Part shown: positions 1-12,000 of the stretch, piece after piece
How positions within the stretch are numbered: position 1 is the stretch's first letter
Layout of the letters: each line of letters begins with the position of its first letter
From: Mesostigma viride
Lineage: Eukaryota > Streptophyta > Mesostigmatophyceae > Mesostigmatales > Mesostigmataceae
Direction: 5' to 3'
DNA length: 40,000 bases
Assembly (NCBI GenBank): GCA_009746045.1
Contig: RPFO01001595.1
Coordinates: forward strand, 1-40,000
Program-made: the position numbers and the translations under genes
The notes under the pieces: model-generated
Databases searched by the model: none
Told to the model about the DNA's origin: nothing
The model's input: only the letters and a program-made list of their open reading frames with translations

Positions 1-3000
1 ACTACAGAAGCATGTCTCAGCAAGCGCAACGTTGCGGGGCGTACCTATACTACAGAAAGCATGTCTCAGCAAGCGCAACGTTGCGGGGCGTACCTGTCTA
101 CAGAAAGCATGTCTCAGCAAGCGCAACGTGCGGGGCGTACCTATACTACAGAAAGCATGTCTCAGCAAGCGCAACGTTGCGGGCGTACCTGTACTACAGA
201 AAGCATGTCTCAGCAAGCGCAACGTTGCGGGGCGACCTATACACAGAAAGCATGTCTCAGCAAGCGCAACGTTGCGGGGCGTACCTGTACTACAGAAAGC
301 ATGTCTCAGCAAGCGCAACGTTGCGGGGCGTACCTGTACTACAGAAAGCATGTCTCAGCAAGCGCAACGTGCGGGGCGTACCTATACTACAGAAAGCATG
401 TCTCAGCAAGCGCAACGTTGCGGGGCGTACCTATACTACAGAAAGCATGTCTCAGCAAGCGCAACGTTGCGGGGCGTACCTGTACTACAGAAAGCATGTC
501 TCAGCAAGCGCAACGTTGCGGGGCGTACCTATACTACAGAAAGCATGTCTCAGCAAGCGCAACGTTGGGGCGTACCTATACTACAGAAAGCATGTCTCAG
601 CAAGCGCAACGTTGCGGGGCGTACCTATACTACAGAAAGCATGTCTCAGCAAGCGCAACGTTGCGGGGCGTACCTATACTACAGAAAGCATGTCTCAGCA
701 AGCGCAACGTTGCGGGGCGTACCTATACTACAGAAAGCATGTCTCAGCAAGCGCAACGTTGCGGGGCGTACCTATACTACAGAAAGCATGTCTCAGCAAG
801 CGCAACGTTGCGGGGCGTACCTATACTACAGAAAGCATGTCTCAGCAAGCGCAACGTTGCGGGGCGTACCTATACTACAGAAAGCATGTCTCAGCAAGCG
901 CAACGTTGCGGGGCGTACCTATACTACAGAAAGCATGTCTCAGCAAGCGCAACGTTGCGGGGCGTACCTATACTACAGAAAGCATGTCTCAGCAAGCGCA
1001 ACGTTGCGGGGCGTACCTATACTACAGAAAGCATGTCTCAGCAAGCGCAACGTTGCGGGGCGTACCTATACTACAGAAAGCATGTCTCAGCAAGCGCAAC
1101 GTTGCGGGGCGTACCTATACTACAGAAAGCATGTCTCAGCAAGCGCAACGTTGCGGGGCGTACCTATACTACAGAAAGCATGTCTCAGCAAGCGCAACGT
1201 TGCGGGCGTACCTGTACTACAGAAAGCATGTCTCAGCAAGCGCAACGTTGCGGGGCGTACCTGTACTACAGAAAGCATGTCTCAGCAAGCGCAACGTTGC
1301 GGGGCGTACCTATACTACAGAAAGCATGTCTCAGCAAGCGCAACGTTGCGGGGCGTACCTATACTACAGAAAGCATGTCTCAGCAAGCGCAACGTTGCGG
1401 GGCGTACCTATACTACAGAAAGCATGTCTCAGCAAGCGCAACGTTGCGGGGCGTACCTATACTACAGAAAGCATGTCTCAGCAAGCGCAACGTTGCGGGG
1501 CGTACCTATACTACAGAAAGCATGTCTCAGCAAGCGCAACGTTGCGGGGCGTACCTATACTACAGAAAGCATGTCTCAGCAAGCGCAACGTTGCGGGGCG
1601 TACCTATACTACAGAAAGCATGTCTCAGCAAGCGCAACGTTGCGGGGCGTACCTATACTACAGAAAGCATGTCTCAGCAAGCGCAACGTTGCGGGGCGTA
1701 CCTATACTACAGAAAGCATGTCTCAGCAAGCGCAACGTTGCGGGGCGTACCTATACTACAGAAAGCATGTCTCAGCAAGCGCAACGTTGCGGGGCGTACC
1801 TATACTACAGAAAGCATGTCTCAGCAAGCGCAACGTTGCGGGGCGTACCTATACTACAGAAAGCATGTCTCAGCAAGCGCAACGTTGCGGGGTACCTATA
1901 CTACAGGCGTACCTATACTACAGAAAGCATGTCTCAGCAAGCGCAACGTTGCGGGGCGTACCTATACTACAGAAAGCATGTCTCAGCAAGCGCAACGTTG
2001 CGGGGCGTACCTATACTACAGAAAGCATGTCTCAGCAAGCGCAACGTTGCGGGGCGTACCTATACTACAGAAAGCATGTCTCAGCAAGCGCAACGTTGCG
2101 GGGCGTACCTATACTACAGAAAGCATGTCTCAGCAAGCGCAACGTTGCGGGGCGTACCTATACTACAGAAAGCATGTCTCAGCAAGCGCAACGTTGCGGG
2201 GCGTACCTATACTACAGAAAGCATGTCTCAGCAAGCGCAACGTTGCGGGGCGTACCTATACTACAGAAAGCATGTCTCAGCAAGCGCAACGTTGCGGGGC
2301 GTACCTATACTACAGAAAGCATGTCTCAGCAAGCGCAACGTTGCGGGGCGTACCTATACTACAGAAAGCATGTCTCAGCAAGCGCAACGTTGCGGGGCGT
2401 ACCTATACTACAGAAAGCATGTCTCAGCAAGCGCAACGTTGCGGGGCGTACCTATACTACAGAAAGCATGTCTCAGCAAGCGCAACGTTGCGGGGCGTAC
2501 CTATACTACAGAAAGCATGTCTCAGCAAGCGCAACGTTGCGGGGCGTACCTACTACAGAAAGCATGTCTCAGCAAGCGCAACGTTGCGGGGCGTACCTAT
2601 ACTACAGAAAGCATGTCTCAGCAAGCGCAACGTTGCGGGGCGTACCTATACTACAGAAAGCATGTCTCAGCAAGCGCAACGTTGCGGGGCGTACCTATAC
2701 TACAGAAAGCATGTCTCAGCAAGCGCAACGTTGCGGGGCGTACCTATACTACAGAAAGCATGTCTCAGCAAGCGCAACGTTGCGGGGCGTACCTATACTA
2801 CAGAAAGCATGTCTCAGCAAGCGCAACGTTGCGGGGCGTACCTATACTACAGAAAGCATGTCTCAGCAAGCGCAACGTTGCGGGGCGTACCTATACTACA
2901 GAAAGCATGTCTCAGCAAGCGCAACGTTGCGGGGCGTACCTATACTACAGAAAGCATGTCTCAGCAAGCGCAACGTTGCGGGGCGTACCTATACTACAGA

Positions 3001-6000
3001 AAGCATGTCTCAGCAAGCGCAACGTTGCGGGGCGTACCTATACTACAGAAAGCATGTCTCAGCAAGCGCAACGTTGCGGGGCGTACCTATACTACAGAAA
3101 GCATGTCTCAGCAAGCGCAACGTTGCGGGGCGTACCTATACTACAGAAAGCATGTCTCAGCAAGCGCAACGTTGCGGGGCGTACCTATACTACAGAAAGC
3201 ATGTCTCAGCAAGCGCAACGTTGCGGGGCGTACCTATACTACAGAAAGCATGTCTCAGCAAGCGCAACGTTGCGGGGCGTACCTATACTACAGAAAGCAT
3301 GTCTCAGCAAGCGCAACGTTGCGGGGCGTACCTATACTACAGAAAGCATGTCTCAGCAAGCGCAACGTTGCGGGGCGTACCTATACTACAGAAAGCATGT
3401 CTCAGCAAGCGCAACGTTGCGGGGCGTACCTATACTACAGAAAGCATGTCTCAGCAAGCGCAACGTTGCGGGGCGTACCTATACTACAGAAAGCATGTCT
3501 CAGCAAGCGCAACGTTGCGGGGCGTACCTATACTACAGAAAGCATGTCTCAGCAAGCGCAACGTTGCGGGGCGTACCTATACTACAGAAAGCATGTCTCA
3601 GCAAGCGCAACGTTGCGGGGCGTACCTATACTACAGAAAGCATGTCTCAGCAAGCGCAACGTTGCGGGGCGTACCTATACTACAGAAAGCATGTCTCAGC
3701 AAGCGCAACGTTGCGGGGCGTACCTACAGGCGTACCTATACTACAGAAAGCATGTCTCAGCAAGCGCAACGTTGCGGGGCGTACCTATACTACAGAAAGC
3801 ATGTCTCAGCAAGCGCAACGTTGCGGGGCGTACCTATACTACAGAAAGCATGTCTCAGCAAGCGCAACGTTGCGGGGCGTACCTATACTACAGAAAGCAT
3901 GTCTCAGCAAGCGCAACGTTGCGGGGCGTACCTATACTACAGAAAGCATGTCTCAGCAAGCGCAACGTTGCGGGGCGTACCTATACTACAGAAAGCATGT
4001 CTCAGCAAGCGCAACGTTGCGGGGCGTACCTATACTACAGAAAGCATGTCTCAGCAAGCGCAACGTTGCGGGGCGTACCTATACTACAGAAAGCATGTCT
4101 CAGCAAGCGCAACGTTGCGGGGCGTACCTATACTACAGAAAGCATGTCTCAGCAAGCGCAACGTTGCGGGGCGTACCTATACTACAGAAAGCATGTCTCA
4201 GCAAGCGCAACGTTGCGGGGCGTACCTATACTACAGAAAGCATGTCTCAGCAAGCGCAACGTTGCGGGGCGTACCTATACTACAGAAAGCATGTCTCAGC
4301 AAGCGCAACGTTGCGGGGCGTACCTATACTACAGAAAGCATGTCTCAGCAAGCGCAACGTTGCGGGGCGTACCTATACTACAGAAAGCATGTCTCAGCAA
4401 GCGCAACGTTGCGGGGCGTACCTATACTACAGAAAGCATGTCTCAGCAAGCGCAACGTTGCGGGGCGTACCTATACTACAGAAAGCATGTCTCAGCAAGC
4501 GCAACGTTGCGGGGCGTACCTATACTACAGAAAGCATGTCTCAGCAAGCGCAACGTTGCGGGGCGTACCTATACTACAGAAAGCATGTCTCAGCAAGCGC
4601 AACGTTGCGGGGCGTACCTATACTACAGAAAGCATGTCTCAGCAAGCGCAACGTTGCGGGGCGTACCTATACTACAGAAAGCATGTCTCAGCAAGCGCAA
4701 CGTTGCGGGGCGTACCTATACTACAGAAAGCATGTCTCAGCAAGCGCAACGTTGCGGGGCGTACCTATACTACAGAAAGCATGTCTCAGCAAGCGCAACG
4801 TTGCGGGGCGTACCTATACTACAGAAAGCATGTCTCAGCAAGCGCAACGTTGCGGGGCGTACCTATACTACAGAAAGCATGTCTCAGCAAGCGCAACGTT
4901 GCGGGGCGTACCTATACTACAGAAAGCATGTCTCAGCAAGCGCAACGTTGCGGGGCGTACCTATACTACAGAAAGCATGTCTCAGCAAGCGCAACGTTGC
5001 GGGGCGTACCTATACTACAGAAAGCATGTCTCAGCAAGCGCAACGTTGCGGGGCGTACCTATACTACAGAAAGCATGTCTCAGCAAGCGCAACGTTGCGG
5101 GGCGTACCTATACTACAGAAAGCATGTCTCAGCAAGCGCAACGTTGCGGGGCGTACCTATACTACAGAAAGCATGTCTCAGCAAGCGCAACGTTGCGGGG
5201 CGTACCTATACTACAGAAAGCATGTCTCAGCAAGCGCAACGTTGCGGGGCGTACCTATACTACAGAAAGCATGTCTCAGCAAGCGCAACGTTGCGGGGCG
5301 TACCTATACTACAGAAAGCATGTCTCAGCAAGCGCAACGTTGCGGGGCGTACCTATACTACAGAAAGCATGTCTCAGCAAGCGCAACGTTGCGGGGCGTA
5401 CCTATACTACAGAAAGCATGTCTCAGCAAGCGCAACGTTGCGGGGCGTACCTATACTACAGAAAGCATGTCTCAGCAAGCGCAACGTTGCGGGGCGTACC
5501 TATACTACAGAAAGCATGTCTCAGCAAGCGCAACGTTGCGGGGCGTACCTATACTACAGAAAGCATGTCTCAGCAAGCGCAACGTTGCGGGGCGTACCTA
5601 TACTACAGAAAGCATGTCTCAGCAAGCGCAACGTTGCGGGGCGTACCTATACTACAGAAAGCATGTCTCAGCAAGCGCAACGTTGCGGGGCGTACCTATA
5701 CTACAGAAAGCATGTCTCAGCAAGCGCAACGTTGCGGGGCGTACCTATACTACAGAAAGCATGTCTCAGCAAGCGCAACGTTGCGGGGCGTACCTATACT
5801 ACAGAAAGCATGTCTCAGCAAGCGCAACGTTGCGGGGCGTACCTATACTACAGAAAGCATGTCTCAGCAAGCGCAACGTTGCGGGGCGTACCTATACTAC
5901 AGAAAGCATGTCTCAGCAAGCGCAACGTTGCGGGGCGTACCTATACTACAGAAAGCATGTCTCAGCAAGCGCAACGTTGCGGGGGCGTACCTATACTACA

Positions 6001-9000
6001 GAAAGCATGTCTCAGCAAGCGCAACGTTGCGGGGCGTACCTATACTACAGAAAGCATGTCTCAGCAAGCGCAACGTTGCGGGGCGTACCTATACTACAGA
6101 AAGCATGTCTCAGCAAGCGCAACGTTGCGGGGCGTACCTATACTACAGAAAGCATGTCTCAGCAAGCGCAACGTTGCGGGGCGTACCTATACTACAGAAA
6201 GCATGTCTCAGCAAGCGCAACGTTGCGGGGCGTACCTATACTACAGAAAGCATGTCTCAGCAAGCGCAACGTTGCGGGGCGTACCTATACTACAGAAAGC
6301 ATGTCTCAGCAAGCGCAACGTTGCGGGGCGTACCTATACTACAGAAAGCATGTCTCAGCAAGCGCAACGTTGCGGGGCGTACCTATACTACAGAAAGCAT
6401 GTCTCAGCAAGCGCAACGTTGCGGGGCGTACCTATACTACAGAAAGCATGTCTCAGCAAGCGCAACGTTGCGGGGCGTACCTATACTACAGAAAGCATGT
6501 CTCAGCAAGCGCAACGTTGCGGGGCGTACCTATACTACAGAAAGCATGTCTCAGCAAGCGCAACGTTGCGGGGCGTACCTATACTACAGAAAGCATGTCT
6601 CAGCAAGCGCAACGTTGCGGGGCGTACCTATACTACAGAAAGCATGTCTCAGCAAGCGCAACGTTGCGGGGCGTACCTATACTACAGAAAGCATGTCTCA
6701 GCAAGCGCAACGTTGCGGGGCGTACCTATACTACAGAAAGCATGTCTCAGCAAGCGCAACGTTGCGGGGCGTACCTATACTACAGAAAGCATGTCTCAGC
6801 AAGCGCAACGTTGCGGGGCGTACCTATACTACAGAAAGCATGTCTCAGCAAGCGCAACGTTGCGGGGCGTACCTATACTACAGAAAGCATGTCTCAGCAA
6901 GCGCAACGTTGCGGGGCGTACCTATACTACAGAAAGCATGTCTCAGCAAGCGCAACGTTGCGGGGCGTACCTATACTACAGAAAGCATGTCTCAGCAAGC
7001 GCAACGTTGCGGGGCGTACCTATACTACAGAAAGCATGTCTCAGCAAGCGCAACGTTGCGGGGCGTACCTATACTACAGAAAGCATGTCTCAGCAAGCGC
7101 AACGTTGCGGGGCGTACCTATACTACAGAAAGCATGTCTCAGCAAGCGCAACGTTGCGGGGCGTACCTATACTACAGAAAGCATGTCTCAGCAAGCGCAA
7201 CGTTGCGGGGCGTACCTATACTACAGAAAGCATGTCTCAGCAAGCGCAACGTTGCGGGGCGTACCTATACTACAGAAAGCATGTCTCAGCAAGCGCAACG
7301 TTGCGGGGCGTACCTATACTACAGAAAGCATGTCTCAGCAAGCGCAACGTTGCGGGGCGTACCTATACTACAGAAAGCATGTCTCAGCAAGCGCAACGTT
7401 GCGGGGCGTACCTATACTACAGAAAGCATGTCTCAGCAAGCGCAACGTTGCGGGGCGTACCTATACTACAGAAAGCATGTCTCAGCAAGCGCAACGTTGC
7501 GGGGCGTACCTATACTACAGAAAGCATGTCTCAGCAAGCGCAACGTTGCGGGGCGTACCTATACTACAGAAAGCATGTCTCAGCAAGCGCAACGTTGCGG
7601 GGCGTACCTATACTACAGAAAGCATGTCTCAGCAAGCGCAACGTTGCGGGGCGTACCTATACTACAGAAAGCATGTCTCAGCAAGCGCAACGTTGCGGGG
7701 CGTACCTATACTACAGAAAGCATGTCTCAGCAAGCGCAACGTTGCGGGGCGTACCTATACTACAGAAAGCATGTCTCAGCAAGCGCAACGTTGCGGGGCG
7801 TACCTATACTACAGAAAGCATGTCTCAGCAAGCGCAACGTTGCGGGGCGTACCTATACTACAGAAAGCATGTCTCAGCAAGCGCAACGTTGCGGGGCGTA
7901 CCTATACTACAGAAAGCATGTCTCAGCAAGCGCAACGTTGCGGGGCGTACCTATACTACAGAAAGCATGTCTCAGCAAGCGCAACGTTGCGGGGCGTACC
8001 TATACTACAGAAAGCATGTCTCAGCAAGCGCAACGTTGCGGGGCGTACCTATACTACAGAAAGCATGTCTCAGCAAGCGCAACGTTGCGGGGCGTACCTA
8101 TACTACAGAAAGCATGTCTCAGCAAGCGCAACGTTGCGGGGCGTACCTATACTACAGAAAGCATGTCTCAGCAAGCGCAACGTTGCGGGGCGTACCTATA
8201 CTACAGAAAGCATGTCTCAGCAAGCGCAACGTTGCGGGGCGTACCTATACTACAGAAAGCATGTCTCAGCAAGCGCAACGTTGCGGGGCGTACCTATACT
8301 ACAGAAAGCATGTCTCAGCAAGCGCAACGTTGCGGGGCGTACCTATACTACAGAAAGCATGTCTCAGCAAGCGCAACGTTGCGGGGCGTACCTATACTAC
8401 AGAAAGCATGTCTCAGCAAGCGCAACGTTGCGGGGCGTACCTATACTACAGAAAGCATGTCTCAGCAAGCGCAACGTTGCGGGGCGTACCTATACTACAG
8501 AAAGCATGTCTCAGCAAGCGCAACGTTGCGGGGCGTACCTATACTACAGAAAGCATGTCTCAGCAAGCGCAACGTTGCGGGGCGTACCTATACTACAGAA
8601 AGCATGTCTCAGCAAGCGCAACGTTGCGGGGCGTACCTATACTACAGAAAGCATGTCTCAGCAAGCGCAACGTTGCGGGGCGTACCTATACTACAGAAAG
8701 CATGTCTCAGCAAGCGCAACGTTGCGGGGCGTACCTATACTACAGAAAGCATGTCTCAGCAAGCGCAACGTTGCGGGGCGTACCTATACTACAGAAAGCA
8801 TGTCTCAGCAAGCGCAACGTTGCGGGGCGTACCTACTACCTATACTACAGAAAGCATGTCTCAGCAAGCGCAACGTTGCGGGGCGTACCTATACTACAGA
8901 AAGCATGTCTCAGCAAGCGCAACGTTGCGGGGCGTACCTATACTACAGAAAGCATGTCTCAGCAAGCGCAACGTTGCGGGGCGTACCTATACTACAGAAA

Positions 9001-12000
9001 GCATGTCTCAGCAAGCGCAACGTTGCGGGGCGTACCTATACTACAGAAAGCATGTCTCAGCAAGCGCAACGTTGCGGGGCGTACCTATACTACAGAAAGC
9101 ATGTCTCAGCAAGCGCAACGTTGCGGGGCGTACCTATACTACAGAAAGCATGTCTCAGCAAGCGCAACGTTGCGGGGCGTACCTATACTACAGAAAGCAT
9201 GTCTCAGCAAGCGCAACGTTGCGGGGCGTACCTATACTACAGAAAGCATGTCTCAGCAAGCGCAACGTTGCGGGGCGTACCTATACTACAGAAAGCATGT
9301 CTCAGCAAGCGCAACGTTGCGGGGCGTACCTATACTACAGAAAGCATGTCTCAGCAAGCGCAACGTTGCGGGGCGTACCTATACTACAGAAAGCATGTCT
9401 CAGCAAGCGCAACGTTGCGGGGCGTACCTATACTACAGAAAGCATGTCTCAGCAAGCGCAACGTTGCGGGGCGTACCTATACTACAGAAAGCATGTCTCA
9501 GCAAGCGCAACGTTGCGGGGCGTACCTATACTACAGAAAGCATGTCTCAGCAAGCGCAACGTTGCGGGGCGTACCTATACTACAGAAAGCATGTCTCAGC
9601 AAGCGCAACGTTGCGGGGCGTACCTATACTACAGAAAGCATGTCTCAGCAAGCGCAACGTTGCGGGGCGTACCTATACTACAGAAAGCATGTCTCAGCAA
9701 GCGCAACGTTGCGGGGCGTACCTATACTACAGAAAGCATGTCTCAGCAAGCGCAACGTTGCGGGGCGTACCTATACTACAGAAAGCATGTCTCAGCAAGC
9801 GCAACGTTGCGGGGCGTACCTATACTACAGAAAGCATGTCTCAGCAAGCGCAACGTTGCGGGGCGTACCTATACTACAGAAAGCATGTCTCAGCAAGCGC
9901 AACGTTGCGGGGCGTACCTATACTACAGAAAGCATGTCTCAGCAAGCGCAACGTTGCGGGGCGTACCTATACTACAGAAAGCATGTCTCAGCAAGCGCAA
10001 CGTTGCGGGGCGTACCTATACTACAGAAAGCATGTCTCAGCAAGCGCAACGTTGCGGGGCGTACCTATACTACAGAAAGCATGTCTCAGCAAGCGCAACG
10101 TTGCGGGGCGTACCTATACTACAGAAAGCATGTCTCAGCAAGCGCAACGTTGCGGGGCGTACCTATACTACAGAAAGCATGTCTCAGCAAGCGCAACGTT
10201 GCGGGGCGTACCTATACTACAGAAAGCATGTCTCAGCAAGCGCAACGTTGCGGGGCGTACCTATACTACAGAAAGCATGTCTCAGCAAGCGCAACGTTGC
10301 GGGGCGTACCTATACTACAGAAAGCATGTCTCAGCAAGCGCAACGTTGCGGGGCGTACCTATACTACAGAAAGCATGTCTCAGCAAGCGCAACGTTGCGG
10401 GGCGTACCTATACTACAGAAAGCATGTCTCAGCAAGCGCAACGTTGCGGGGCGTACCTATACTACAGAAAGCATGTCTCAGCAAGCGCAACGTTGCGGGG
10501 CGTACCTATACTACAGAAAGCATGTCTCAGCAAGCGCAACGTTGCGGGGCGTACCTATACTACAGAAAGCATGTCTCAGCAAGCGCAACGTTGCGGGGCG
10601 TACCTATACTACAGAAAGCATGTCTCAGCAAGCGCAACGTTGCGGGGCGTACCTATACTACAGAAAGCATGTCTCAGCAAGCGCAACGTTGCGGGGCGTA
10701 CCTATACTACAGAAAGCATGTCTCAGCAAGCGCAACGTTGCGGGGCGTACCTATACTACAGAAAGCATGTCTCAGCAAGCGCAACGTTGCGGGGCGTACC
10801 TATACTACAGAAAGCATGTCTCAGCAAGCGCAACGTTGCGGGGCGTACCTATACTACAGAAAGCATGTCTCAGCAAGCGCAACGTTGCGGGGCGTACCTA
10901 TACTACAGAAAGCATGTCTCAGCAAGCGCAACGTTGCGGGGCGTACCTATACTACAGAAAGCATGTCTCAGCAAGCGCAACGTTGCGGGGCGTACCTATA
11001 CTACAGAAAGCATGTCTCAGCAAGCGCAACGTTGCGGGGCGTACCTATACTACAGAAAGCATGTCTCAGCAAGCGCAACGTTGCGGGGCGTACCTATACT
11101 ACAGAAAGCATGTCTCAGCAAGCGCAACGTTGCGGGGCGTACCTATACTACAGAAAGCATGTCTCAGCAAGCGCAACGTTGCGGGGCGTACCTATACTAC
11201 AGAAAGCATGTCTCAGCAAGCGCAACGTTGCGGGGCGTACCTATACTACAGAAAGCATGTCTCAGCAAGCGCAACGTTGCGGGGCGTACCTATACTACAG
11301 AAAGCATGTCTCAGCAAGCGCAACGTTGCGGGGCGTACCTATACTACAGAAAGCATGTCTCAGCAAGCGCAACGTTGCGGGGCGTACCTATACTACAGAA
11401 AGCATGTCTCAGCAAGCGCAACGTTGCGGGGCGTACCTATACTACAGAAAGCATGTCTCAGCAAGCGCAACGTTGCGGGGCGTACCTATACTACAGAAAG
11501 CATGTCTCAGCAAGCGCAACGTTGCGGGGCGTACCTATACTACAGAAAGCATGTCTCAGCAAGCGCAACGTTGCGGGGCGTACCTATACTACAGAAAGCA
11601 TGTCTCAGCAAGCGCAACGTTGCGGGGCGTACCTATACTACAGAAAGCATGTCTCAGCAAGCGCAACGTTGCGGGGCGTACCTATACTACAGAAAGCATG
11701 TCTCAGCAAGCGCAACGTTGCGGGGCGTACCTATACTACAGAAAGCATGTCTCAGCAAGCGCAACGTTGCGGGGCGTACCTATACTACAGAAAGCATGTC
11801 TCAGCAAGCGCAACGTTGCGGGGCGTACCTATACTACAGAAAGCATGTCTCAGCAAGCGCAACGTTGCGGGGCGTACCTATACTACAGAAAGCATGTCTC
11901 AGCAAGCGCAACGTTGCGGGGCGTACCTATACTACAGAAAGCATGTCTCAGCAAGCGCAACGTTGCGGGGCGTACCTATACTACAGAAAGCATGTCTCAG

